This document shows positions 17,066-24,920 of a stretch of DNA of 64,000 bases, piece after piece. Where the stretch lies: NCBI RefSeq assembly GCF_018614195.1, contig NZ_JAGGOT010000034.1, forward strand, positions 1 through 64,000, given 5' to 3'. The first letter of the stretch is position 1, and each line of letters starts with the position of its first letter. The position numbers and the translations under genes were made by a program. Source of the stretch: Streptomyces sp. ISL-43 (lineage in GTDB: Bacteria > Actinomycetota > Actinomycetes > Streptomycetales > Streptomycetaceae). Under the pieces are notes generated by a model, which did not search any database, was not told the origin of the DNA, and saw only the letters and a list, made by a program, of their open reading frames with translations.

Positions 17066-18287
17066 TCCGCGGGGCCGCGAGGCCGCGCCAGGCCGGGAAC
17101 AGCAGCGGCGTGAGCGTGACGAGGAAGTACACCCCGCCGAACACCAGCAGCGCCCGCGTCACCCCGAACCCGTCGACCAGCAGCCCGGCGGCCAGCCCGC
17201 CCAGCGGCATCGTCAGCTCGCAGCCGGCGGTGGTCACGCCCGCGACCCGGCTGCGCAGTTCGTCGGGGACCTTCTCCAGCATCACGGTCGTCAGGATCGG
17301 GTTGAGCACGCCCGCGCCCAGCCCGGACAGTGCCATCGTCACCGCGAGCGGCAGCGGGGTGTCGGTGAAGGCCGCGACGGCGTAGCGGGGGGCTCCGCAC
17401 AGCAGGAAGGCGGCGGCGAAGACGGTCCTACGGGAGAACCGCTCGCCCCACGCTCCGTAGAACAGGGCCCCGAGCAGCGCGAATCCGCCGAAGAGGGCAA
17501 TCAGCAGGCCCAGCGCGGCGGCCCCGCCGAGGGCCTCGCTGCCGTGTACGGGCAGCAGGACCGAGGACCAGCCCTGGTCGAGGCCGTTGGTCATCATCAC
17601 CATCAGGGTGATGCCGAGCAGCAGCCGCGAGCGGGTCAGGAACGCCCAGCCCTCGGCGAGTTCGGCCCGGTAGCCGGCCAGTGACACCTTCTCGGAGAGG
17701 CGCTGCGGCTCGGCGGCCGGCACGCCCCGCAGGAACGAGGCGACCAGCAGCGCGGACGCCCCGAAGGTTGCCGCGTCGAGCAGCAGGACGGACTCGGCGC
17801 CGATCGTGGCGATCAGTACGCCGGCCAGCGCGGCCCCGATCATGCGGGCTCCGCGCGAGACGGCGTCGTAGAGGCTGGCGGCGCGCGCGACGGTGGTGCC
17901 GGCGTGCTCGGCGAGGTGGGGGAGCAGGACGTAGCGCGCGGTGAGTCCGGGGGTGTGCACGAGGCCGCCGACGGCCATCAGCGCGCACAGCATCCAGAAC
18001 TCCAGCAGCCCGGCGTAGTGCAGCAGCGGGATCGCGGCGACGGACAGGCCGCAGATCAGGTCGGAGGCGGCGGAGACCCGGCGGCGGCCGATCCGGTCGA
18101 TGACCGGGCCGCCGATCAGGGCGGCCACGGCGACGGGCAGCGTCGCGCAGAAGGCCACGATCCCGGCCCGGCCGGCGCTGCCCGTGGTCTGCAGGACGAA
18201 CCACGGGACACCGATGAGGGTGAGGGAACTCCCGGCTATCGAGATGGTGTTGGCGAGCAGGACGGCTGTGAAGGGGCGGCGGCTCAC
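16995..18287 (-). CDS. MFS transporter, third gene of the ArsR operon
   Basis: A 430-residue, 12-helix transporter of the enterobactin-exporter-like/MFS_3 type. It begins ANTISIAGSSLTLIGVPWFVLQ and carries GGPVIDRIGRRRVSAASDL, the cytoplasmic loop 2-3 motif. GTG 18287 overlaps the stop of the preceding small gene (GTGA), so translation is coupled. With the ArsR regulator two genes upstream, it is inferred to be an efflux pump induced when ArsR leaves its operator. The substrate is unknown. Confidence 0.85.
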   Translation of the reverse strand: MSRRPFTAVLLANTISIAGSSLTLIGVPWFVLQTTGSAGRAGIVAFCATLPVAVAALIGGPVIDRIGRRRVSAASDLICGLSVAAIPLLHYAGLLEFWMLCALMAVGGLVHTPGLTARYVLLPHLAEHAGTTVARAASLYDAVSRGARMIGAALAGVLIATIGAESVLLLDAATFGASALLVASFLRGVPAAEPQRLSEKVSLAGYRAELAEGWAFLTRSRLLLGITLMVMMTNGLDQGWSSVLLPVHGSEALGGAAALGLLIALFGGFALLGALFYGAWGERFSRRTVFAAAFLLCGAPRYAVAAFTDTPLPLAVTMALSGLGAGVLNPILTTVMLEKVPDELRSRVAGVTTAGCELTMPLGGLAAGLLVDGFGVTRALLVFGGVYFLVTLTPLLFPAWRGLAAPRINRTEPVRPSAEPAARSPHPSTR

Positions 18288-18496
18288 GCGATCCCGCCGT
18301 GCGGCCGGGTGATGCGGGCGTGCAGGTGGGCGGGCTGGATCAGGCGGATGCCGGCGGCGATCAGGGCCTCGCCGAGCCGGTTGCGCAGCGCGGGGGCGGG
18401 GGCGGGGCGGTACGGGGCCGCCCCCCGGGCGCGGCGCCAGGCGGCGGCCTCGGCGAGGCGGGTGGCGTGGATTTCGGCATGGCTGAAGACGTGCAC
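18284..18496 (-). CDS. Small conserved-looking protein between ArsR and MFS genes
   Basis: A 70-residue protein starting at GTG 18496, with AGGAG seven bases upstream; its stop overlaps the MFS start. It is rich in Ala, Arg and His (HVFSHAEIHATRLAEAAAWRRARG) and is predicted as two helices with a Pro/Ala hinge, without a membrane segment. Good ribosome site, tight spacing on both sides and coupling to the transporter argue that it is a real gene. No family is recognised; it may be an accessory or regulator of the transporter. Confidence 0.72.
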   Translation of the reverse strand: MHVFSHAEIHATRLAEAAAWRRARGAAPYRPAPAPALRNRLGEALIAAGIRLIQPAHLHARITRPHGGIA

Positions 18497-18546
18497 GGCA
18501 GGACTCCTTGTACGGAGGAGGGATGCGGGCGACGGGAGAGGGAGGG

Positions 18547-19143
18547 CTACTTGCTGCGGCGGGGGAAGGCGTGCGTGTGGAAACGGACCGTCTCCGTGCC
18601 TTCCGAGGGCGGCAGATCGCGGTAGCTGTTGACCAGGTCGTGCATCTTGAGGATCAGTTCGCGGCTTTGCTCCGCGGTCAGCTGCAGTGAGAAGTCGCTG
18701 AGGTCGGACGCCCGGCGCCACTCCTTCGGCCAGTTGTGCGCGTCGCCCAGCCAGGTGGTCAGCTCCTGCCCGTGGATCTTCACGATCTCGGTCAGGAAGA
18801 CGTCCGCGGCGCCGCGCGTGGCGGGGTCGGTGTCGTAGATCAGCGCCTCGTCGAAGGCCGTGCCGTCCTGGGAGGGGCGCCACCAGCGCTCGCGGCCCTT
18901 GCCGTGCTCGGGGGCGTCCTCGACGAACCCGTACGCGGCGAGCTGGCGCAGGTGGTAGCTGGTGGCCCCGCTGGACTCCCCGAGCTCCGCCGCCAGCTGC
19001 GAGGCGGTGGCGGGCCCGTGCAGGCGCAGGGTGCCCAGCAGGCGCATGCGCAGGGGATGGGCGAGGCCGCGCAGCGAGTGGGCGTCGAGCTTGCGGATCT
19101 TCGGCTCGGACGGCTGCGGGGAATCGGCGTTCTTCTCGGGCAT
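18547..19143 (-). CDS. ArsR-family (HTH_20-like) transcriptional repressor
   Basis: A 198-residue protein from ATG 19143. A winged helix lies at ~20-85 (LAHPLRMRLLGTLRLHGPATASQLAAELGESSGATSYHLRQL), followed by a helical C-terminal half unlike the short metal-type ArsR proteins. There are no Cys pairs for metal binding, so a drug or other small-molecule signal is more likely. It is first in an operon with the small 70-residue gene and the MFS exporter. A perfect inverted repeat sits directly upstream and is the likely autoregulatory operator. Confidence 0.85.
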   Translation of the reverse strand: MPEKNADSPQPSEPKIRKLDAHSLRGLAHPLRMRLLGTLRLHGPATASQLAAELGESSGATSYHLRQLAAYGFVEDAPEHGKGRERWWRPSQDGTAFDEALIYDTDPATRGAADVFLTEIVKIHGQELTTWLGDAHNWPKEWRRASDLSDFSLQLTAEQSRELILKMHDLVNSYRDLPPSEGTETVRFHTHAFPRRSK

Positions 19144-19157
19144 GCTCCGACAGTAGA

Positions 19158-19193
19158 GTTGCAAAGAAGTCTATGCAAGGGTTTCTTTGCAAC
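19158..19193 (-). promoter_or_regulatory. ArsR operator: 11-bp perfect inverted repeat in the promoter
   Basis: GTTGCAAAGAA at 19158-19168 is repeated inverted as TTCTTTGCAAC at 19183-19193, with a 14-base centre. It lies 15-50 bases before the ArsR ATG. On the minus strand TTGCAT and TACTGT stand 17 bases apart, making a fair -35/-10; the -10 would put the transcript start at or near the ATG (leaderless mRNA), an inference. Repressor binding would block this promoter. Confidence 0.75.
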
Positions 19194-19220
19194 GTCTTCT
19201 TTGGAATTCACCCGACCGGC

Positions 19221-20210
19221 TCACCCCTCCTTGATGAACCCCTCCGCGACCAGCCACTCCTTCGCCACGTCGTGCGGGTCCTGCCCGTCCACGTCCACCT
19301 CGGCGTTGAGCCGCTGCGCGATCTCCGTCGTGAGCCGCTTCGACAGCGGGTCCAACAGCTCTGCGATCACCGGGTACTTGGCCAGCGTCTTCGCGTGCAG
19401 CTCGGGCGCCGCGTTGTAGTTGGGGAAGAAGTGCCGGTCGTCGGCGAGGGTGTCCAGGTCCATGGCCTGGATCCGGCCGTCCGTCGTGAACGCCTCGCCC
19501 AGCAGGCAGGAATCGGACTTGGAGACCTGGGTGTAGATGATCCCGGCGTCCATCTTCATGACGTTGCCCGCCGGGATCTTCATCCCGTACGCCTTCTCCA
19601 TGCCCGGCAGCCCGTCCTCGCGGGAGGCGAACTCGTTCTCCACGCACACCGTCACCGCCGCCGGGTCCCGCGCCGCCAGCTCCGCCACGTCCGACATGGT
19701 CTTCAGCCCGTACTTGGCGTTGTTCTTCCTGCTGATCGCGAGCGTGTACGTGTTGTTGAGCGTGGAGGGCGCCAGCCAGGCGACGCCGTTCTTGACGTCC
19801 GCGTCCCGCACCGCCTCCCACTGCCGGTACGGGTCGTCGATCGGCTCGTCGTTGCCCAGGTAGGTGATCCACGCCGTGCCCGTGTACTCGTACATGGCGT
19901 CCGCGTCGCCCTGCCGGATCGCCTCGCGCGCGCTGATCGAGCCGGGCAGGTTGGTGCGGTCCAGGACTTCCGCGCCGGCCGCCTTGAAGATCAGGCCGAT
20001 CATCTGGCCGAGCACGATGTTCTCGCTGAAGTTCTTCGAGGTGACCGTGAGCGAGGCGCCCTTGAGGGGCTGCCCCTGGCCGACCGAGCCCGGTACGACG
20101 TCGTCGACCATCGGGGAGCCGCTCTTGAGGCCGCAGCCCGCGAGCGCGGGAGCGAGCGCGAGCAGGGCCGCGCAGGCGGTGGCGGCCGTCCGTACGGAGA
20201 GCTTCCGCAT
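19221..20210 (-). CDS. Glycine-betaine/osmoprotectant ABC transporter substrate-binding lipoprotein
   Basis: A 329-residue lipoprotein: signal peptide with lipobox LAGC (Cys26), then an OpuAC/ProX-type binding fold. KNFSENIVLGQMIGLIFKAAG and YEYTGTAWITYLGN are signature stretches of the OpuCC/ProX type (quaternary amine ligands). It follows the second permease directly (stop of the permease is adjacent to this ATG region), making it the last gene of a four-gene unit: permease, ATPase with CBS pair, permease, binding protein. Function inferred: uptake of glycine betaine, choline or carnitine under osmotic stress. Confidence 0.9.
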   Translation of the reverse strand: MRKLSVRTAATACAALLALAPALAGCGLKSGSPMVDDVVPGSVGQGQPLKGASLTVTSKNFSENIVLGQMIGLIFKAAGAEVLDRTNLPGSISAREAIRQGDADAMYEYTGTAWITYLGNDEPIDDPYRQWEAVRDADVKNGVAWLAPSTLNNTYTLAISRKNNAKYGLKTMSDVAELAARDPAAVTVCVENEFASREDGLPGMEKAYGMKIPAGNVMKMDAGIIYTQVSKSDSCLLGEAFTTDGRIQAMDLDTLADDRHFFPNYNAAPELHAKTLAKYPVIAELLDPLSKRLTTEIAQRLNAEVDVDGQDPHDVAKEWLVAEGFIKEG

Positions 20211-21068
20211 CTACGCCTCCAGCCCGCGCGGGGTCAGGACCGTCTCGGCGAGCGAGGCCAGCCAGTCCACGAACAGCGCCAGCGCCACCGTCAGCACCGA
20301 GCCCAGCACCAGCACGGGCATCCGCTGCGTCTGGATCCCGGAGGTGATCAGGTCGCCCAGGCCCCCGCCGCCGCCGAAGGTGGCCAGGGTCGCGGTGCCG
20401 ACGTTGAGGACGAGGGCCGTCCGTACGCCCGCCAGGATCAGCGGGACGGCCAGCGGCAATTCCACCCTCAGCAGGGTCCCCGCGGACGACATGCCGATCC
20501 CGCGCGCGGCCTCCACCAGCTGCGGGTCGATGGCGCGCAGCCCCGCGACGGTGTTGGACAGCACGGGCAGGACGGCGTAGGCGACCATGCCGATGATCGC
20601 GGTCGTGGGGCCGATGCCGAGCCAGATGACCAGCAGGGCCAGCAGTCCGATGGCCGGGGTGGCCTGGCCGATGTTGGCGATGGCGGTGACCGGCGGGGCG
20701 GCCTTGCTCAGGCCGCGCCGGGTGAGGGCGATGCCGAGCGGGATCGCGATCAGCAGCACCCAGAAGGTGGAGACGGCGGTCAGCTCGATGTGCTGCCACA
20801 GCCGGAGTTGGACGTTGCCGTCGGCGAGGGAGTTCTCGGCGATCGTGTCGAGGGTGGCGTTGGTGATCCACAGGTAGGTGGCCAGCAGGACCAGGGCCAG
20901 TACGAGGGGCAGGGTGACCAGCTTGGCCCAGGTGATCCGGCGGGCCGGCCCGGGCGCCGGGGCGGGCGCCTCCTCGGCCTCCACCAGCTCCTCGTCGCGG
21001 AAGACGACGCCCTTGACCTCGTGTTCACCCGGCGGGCGCTCGGGGGAGGCCGGATTCCTGGCGCTCAT
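20211..21068 (-). CDS. Osmoprotectant ABC transporter permease (second subunit)
   Basis: A 285-residue inner-membrane protein with a ~60-residue charged head and six membrane helices. The permease EAA-like loop is seen as VAGLRAIDPQLVEAARGIGMS. ATG 21068 overlaps the ATPase stop (ATGA), indicating coupled translation. It is related to the OpuCB/OpuCD permeases and pairs with the permease at 22350-22997 to form the heterodimeric channel. Confidence 0.9.
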   Translation of the reverse strand: MSARNPASPERPPGEHEVKGVVFRDEELVEAEEAPAPAPGPARRITWAKLVTLPLVLALVLLATYLWITNATLDTIAENSLADGNVQLRLWQHIELTAVSTFWVLLIAIPLGIALTRRGLSKAAPPVTAIANIGQATPAIGLLALLVIWLGIGPTTAIIGMVAYAVLPVLSNTVAGLRAIDPQLVEAARGIGMSSAGTLLRVELPLAVPLILAGVRTALVLNVGTATLATFGGGGGLGDLITSGIQTQRMPVLVLGSVLTVALALFVDWLASLAETVLTPRGLEA

Positions 21069-22357
21069 GACCCGCCCGCACCGTCATCGAGCCCCTCCAG
21101 GTCCCGCTCGACGCGGTGGTGGCGCAGCTCCTCCAGGTCGTGCGCGTGCTCGGCGGCCGTCAGCCGGTCGGCTTCCAGCATCTCGTGCACGGAGTTCATC
21201 AGGGTCTCCATGTCGACGACGCCGATGTACTCGCCGCGCCGCCCGGTGACGGCGACCCGGCCGCCGCTGTCGGTGAGGACCGCCTCCAGGGCGTCGTGCA
21301 GGGTCGCGTCCCGGGTCACCGTGTCGTGCACGAGCTGCCCGGCCCGGGCGAGGGAGCCCTTGGCGCGCATCAGGTCGCCGCGGCGCAGCCACTTGTAGGG
21401 GCGGCCCCGCCGGTCCAGCATCAGGAGCTCGTTGCCCTGGCCGGCGCGCAGGGTGTTGAAGATCTGCTGGAGCGGGTCGTCGACGGACACGGTCGGGAAC
21501 TCGGCGATCTCCACGTCCCGCACCCGGGTCAGGTTGAGCCGCTTGAGGGCCGCGCCGGCGCCGACGAAACCGGAGACGAAGTCGTCGGCGGGGTTGGTGA
21601 GGATGGCCTCGGGGGTGTCGAACTGCGCGATGTGCGAGCGCTCGCGCAGGACGGCGATCCGGTCGCCGAGCTTGATGGCCTCGTCGAAGTCGTGGGTGAC
21701 GAAGACGATCGTCTTGTGCAGTTCGTGCTGGAGTCGGATCAGCTCGTCCTGGAGGTGGTCGCGGGTGATGGGGTCGACGGCGCCGAAGGGCTCGTCCATC
21801 AGCAGGACGGGCGGGTCGGCCGCGAGCGCCCGGGCCACGCCCACGCGCTGCTGCTGGCCGCCGGAGAGCTGGCGAGGGTAGCGCCCGTGGAACTCGCGCG
21901 GGTCCAGGCCGACCAGGTCGAGCATCTCCTCCACCCGGTCCTTCACGCGCGACTTCGACCAGCCGGTCATCTTCGGGACCAGGGCGATGTTCTCGGCGAC
22001 CGTCATGTGCGGGAAGAGCCCGGAGGACTGGATCGCGTACCCGATCTTGCGGCGCAGCTTGACCGGGTCCATGTCGGTGACGTCCTCGTCGCCGATGCGG
22101 ATCCGGCCGGAGGTGGGCTCGATCAGCCGGTTGATCATCTTGAGGGTGGTGGACTTCCCGCAGCCGGAGGGCCCGACGAAGACGACCGTCTCGCCCGCCT
22201 TGATCTCCATCGAGACGTCGTCGACGGAGGGGTTCGGGTTGCCCGGGTAGCGCTTGGTGAGGTTCTCCAGCCGGATGGTGGCGCCGGAGGTGGTGGTGGA
22301 CGTGGCGGCGGAGGAGGCGGCGGCGGGCGCCTGCGGGCTCTCGGTCGGCTCAGACAC
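21065..22357 (-). CDS. Osmoprotectant ABC transporter ATP-binding protein with CBS domains
   Basis: A 430-residue protein starting at GTG 22357. Walker A GPSGCGKST (62-70), Q-loop, signature LSGGQQQRVG and Walker B VLLMDEPFGAVDP are all present. C-terminal to the ATPase are two CBS motifs (~280-400), the usual ionic-strength sensor of OpuCA-type ATPases. A charged tail follows. It starts 8 bases inside the preceding permease and overlaps the next one, so the four genes form one operon. Confidence 0.92.
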   Translation of the reverse strand: MSEPTESPQAPAAASSAATSTTTSGATIRLENLTKRYPGNPNPSVDDVSMEIKAGETVVFVGPSGCGKSTTLKMINRLIEPTSGRIRIGDEDVTDMDPVKLRRKIGYAIQSSGLFPHMTVAENIALVPKMTGWSKSRVKDRVEEMLDLVGLDPREFHGRYPRQLSGGQQQRVGVARALAADPPVLLMDEPFGAVDPITRDHLQDELIRLQHELHKTIVFVTHDFDEAIKLGDRIAVLRERSHIAQFDTPEAILTNPADDFVSGFVGAGAALKRLNLTRVRDVEIAEFPTVSVDDPLQQIFNTLRAGQGNELLMLDRRGRPYKWLRRGDLMRAKGSLARAGQLVHDTVTRDATLHDALEAVLTDSGGRVAVTGRRGEYIGVVDMETLMNSVHEMLEADRLTAAEHAHDLEELRHHRVERDLEGLDDGAGGS

Positions 22358-22997
22358 GGATTCCCCTCGGGATCGTGAGACGGCCGAGCAGGACGTACGC
22401 GGCGTCGAAGAGGAGGGCGAGGATGACGACGCCGAGCGTCCCCGCCAGGACCTGGTTGATGGCGTTGGCGCTGCCGAGCGAGGCGATCCCGCGGAAGATC
22501 TCGTTGCCGAGGCCGGGCCCGGAGGCGTAGGCGGCGATGGCCGCGATGCCCATCAGCATCTGCGTGGAGACCCGGATGCCGGTGAGGATGGGCGGCCAGG
22601 CGAGCGGCAGCTCCACCTTCAGGAGCTGGGCGGCGCGGGACATCCCGATGCCCTTGGCGGCGTCGACCAGGGCCGGATCCACTCCGCGCAGCCCCACGAT
22701 GGAGTTGCGGACGATGGGCAGCAGCCCGTAGAGGGTCAGGGCGATCACGGTCGGTGCCACGCCGAGGCCGACGATCGGGATCAGCAGGCCGATCATGGCG
22801 AGGGAGGGGACGGTCAGCACCGTGGAGGTGGAGGTGACCGCGAGGTTCCCGGCCCAGCCGCTGCGGTAGGTGAGGACGCCGATGGCGATGCCGAGCAGCG
22901 TCGCGATCACCATGCACTGGAAGACGGCGCTGGCGTGCTGGAAGGCGTCGGTGAGGAGCTGCTGGTGGCGGTTGGACAGGTAGGCCCAGAAGCTCAC
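22350..22997 (-). CDS. Osmoprotectant ABC transporter permease (first subunit)
   Basis: A 215-residue protein with five to six membrane helices and the EAA-like loop VGLRGVDPALVDAAKGIGMS. It starts at GTG 22997 and overlaps the ATPase gene by 8 bases. It heads the four-gene osmoprotectant operon and is the shorter partner of the permease pair. Promoter elements must lie in 22998-23062, which is only 65 bases from the Lrp stop. Confidence 0.9.
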   Translation of the reverse strand: MSFWAYLSNRHQQLLTDAFQHASAVFQCMVIATLLGIAIGVLTYRSGWAGNLAVTSTSTVLTVPSLAMIGLLIPIVGLGVAPTVIALTLYGLLPIVRNSIVGLRGVDPALVDAAKGIGMSRAAQLLKVELPLAWPPILTGIRVSTQMLMGIAAIAAYASGPGLGNEIFRGIASLGSANAINQVLAGTLGVVILALLFDAAYVLLGRLTIPRGIRV

Positions 22998-23062
22998 GCC
23001 GCGTCACCTCGTCCGTCGTTGCCGGGAGTCCGCCGTTTCCGGGGTTCGGTCGCTTCCTGGGG

Positions 23063-23533
23063 TCAGTCGTCCTCGGCCGCCTGTTCGACCAGGGGAATGA
23101 TCCGCAAGGGTACGGGATTCTCCATGACAATCGCAGTCGAAGCCCGAACAATCCCATCAAACGCGACAACGCGGTCGATCACTCGCTGAAGGTCCGCGTT
23201 GGAGCGCGCCACGAGCCGGCACAGCATGTCCCCGTGCCCGGTCGTGGTGTGCAGCTCCAGCACCTCCGGTACGCCGCCCAAGTGCGCCCGTACGTCGGCC
23301 CCTTGTCCCTGTTTGATCTCCAGCGTGGCGAACGCGGTCACCGGGTATCCCAGGGCGGCCGGATCCACCTGCGGACCGAACCCGCGGATGACTCCGTTCG
23401 ACTGAAGCCGGTCGAGCCGGGCCTGTGCGGTGCCGCGGGCCACGCCGAGCCGGCGCGAGACCTCCAGGACCCCGATCCGGGGCTCGCGGGCGAGCAGGAC
23501 GATGAGCCGCCCGTCCAGTTCGTCGATTCCCAT
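23063..23533 (-). CDS. Lrp/AsnC-family regulator, divergent from hppD
   Basis: A 156-residue protein. ATG 23533 is preferred because GGAGG stands six bases upstream and the product then begins with the normal Lrp head (MGIDELDGRLIVLLAREPR). The N-terminal helix-turn-helix (VLEVSRRLGVARGTAQARLDRL) is followed by a RAM effector domain (VTAFATLEIKQGQG to HGDMLCRLVARSNADL). Lrp-type proteins bind amino acids. Divergence from hppD suggests control of tyrosine/phenylalanine breakdown, an inference from position. Confidence 0.88.
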   Translation of the reverse strand: MGIDELDGRLIVLLAREPRIGVLEVSRRLGVARGTAQARLDRLQSNGVIRGFGPQVDPAALGYPVTAFATLEIKQGQGADVRAHLGGVPEVLELHTTTGHGDMLCRLVARSNADLQRVIDRVVAFDGIVRASTAIVMENPVPLRIIPLVEQAAEDD

Positions 23534-23666
23534 CGGTACCTCCGGGGTGGTCGGTCGGTGGTCATAGTGCACAGATATCCCAGCCATTCTGGGCTCGCAC
23601 TGGGCAGTCTGTACAGCAGAAATGGAAACTATTGCGCAGCTTGTGGAACGGCGGGACTCTGCCGTC
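23534..23666. promoter_or_regulatory. Divergent promoter region of the Lrp gene and hppD
   Basis: The 133-base gap holds a perfect 8-bp palindrome CTGTACAG (23609-23616) and a locally AT-rich stretch before hppD. Promoters for both genes and probable Lrp sites should lie here. Confidence 0.5.
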
Positions 23667-24818
23667 ATGACTGAGACCCAGCCGCTCGACACCGCCCCGC
23701 GCACCGCCGCCAAGGCCGATCCCTTCCCCGTCAAGGGCATGGACGCGGTCGTCTTCGCCGTAGGCAACGCCAAGCAGGCCGCGCACTACTACTCGACGGC
23801 CTTCGGCATGAAGCTCGTCGCCTACTCCGGACCGGAGAACGGCACCCGCGAGACGGCCAGCTACGTCCTGACCAACGGCGCCGCGCGCTTCGTCCTCACC
23901 TCGGTCATCAAGGCGTCCACCGACCGCGGCCGCTTCCTCGCCGAGCACGTCGCCGACCACGGCGACGGCGTCATCGACCTCGCGATCGAGGTCCCGGACG
24001 TGCGCGCGGCGTACGCGTACGCCGTGGAGCACGGCGCGCGCGGCCTGGACGAGCCGTACGAGCTCAAGGACGAGAACGGCACCGTGCGGCTGGCGGCGAT
24101 CGCCACCTACGGCCAGACCCGGCACACGCTGGTCGAGCGCGGCGACTACACCGGGCCCTACCTGCCCGGCTTCGTCTCCGTCGACCCGATGGTCGAGCCC
24201 CCGGCCAAGCGCACCTTCCAGGCCATCGACCACTGCGTGGGCAACGTCGAGCTCGGCCGGATGAACGAGTGGGTGGCCTTCTACAACAAGGTCATGGGCT
24301 TCACGAACATGAAGGAGTTCGTGGGCGACGACATCGCGACCGAGTACTCGGCGCTGATGTCGAAGGTGGTCGCGGACGGCACCCTGAAGGTGAAGTTCCC
24401 CATCAACGAGCCGGCGATCGCGAAGAAGAAGTCGCAGATCGACGAGTACCTGGAGTTCTACGGCGGCGCCGGCGTCCAGCACATCGCGCTCGCGACGAAC
24501 GACATCGTGGCGACGGTCCGCTCGATGCGCGCCGCCGGTGTGGAGTTCCTCAACACCCCGGACTCCTACTACGACACGCTCGGCGAGTGGGCCGGCGAGA
24601 CGCGGGTACCGGTCGAGATCCTGCGCGAGCTGAAGATCCTCGTCGACCGCGACGAGGACGGCTACCTGCTGCAGATCTTCACGAAGCCGGTGCAGGACCG
24701 CCCGACGGTCTTCTTCGAGATGATCGAGCGCCACGGCTCGATGGGCTTCGGCAAGGGCAACTTCAAGGCCCTGTTCGAAGCGATCGAGCGCGAGCAGGAG
24801 AAGCGGGGCAACCTGTAG
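23667..24818 (+). CDS. hppD: 4-hydroxyphenylpyruvate dioxygenase
   Basis: A 383-residue Fe(II) enzyme converting 4-hydroxyphenylpyruvate to homogentisate in tyrosine catabolism. It has two vicinal-oxygen-chelate halves. The iron ligands are His189 (AIDHCVGN), His272 (GVQHIALAT) and Glu351 (FFEMIERHG), and the C-terminal gate helix GFGKGNFKALFEAIE is intact. ATG 23667 gives the normal family length of about 380. The product is soluble. The divergent Lrp regulator is the likely controller. Homogentisate also feeds brown pigment formation in Streptomyces (known). Confidence 0.97.
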   Translation: MTETQPLDTAPRTAAKADPFPVKGMDAVVFAVGNAKQAAHYYSTAFGMKLVAYSGPENGTRETASYVLTNGAARFVLTSVIKASTDRGRFLAEHVADHGDGVIDLAIEVPDVRAAYAYAVEHGARGLDEPYELKDENGTVRLAAIATYGQTRHTLVERGDYTGPYLPGFVSVDPMVEPPAKRTFQAIDHCVGNVELGRMNEWVAFYNKVMGFTNMKEFVGDDIATEYSALMSKVVADGTLKVKFPINEPAIAKKKSQIDEYLEFYGGAGVQHIALATNDIVATVRSMRAAGVEFLNTPDSYYDTLGEWAGETRVPVEILRELKILVDRDEDGYLLQIFTKPVQDRPTVFFEMIERHGSMGFGKGNFKALFEAIEREQEKRGNL

Positions 24819-24862
24819 GTCGCGAAGCTCCGGGGTGCGGTGCCGTTGCGGCGCCGCTCCTG

Positions 24863-24889
24863 GGGCTCCGCCGGGGCCGGGCGGAGCCC
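24863..24889. terminator. Bidirectional hairpin between hppD and the TPR gene
   Basis: A 10-bp perfect stem GGGCTCCGCC/GGCGGAGCCC with a seven-base loop lies between converging genes. Confidence 0.7.
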
Positions 24890-24920
24890 GGGAAGCCCCG
24901 CGCAGCGGCTCCGCCCCCGG

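Noticed and set aside
19171..20871. 566-codon minus-strand frame over the osmoprotectant genes
   Set aside because: The true frames give a lipobox binding protein and a permease; this one is a shifted reading of the same strand.
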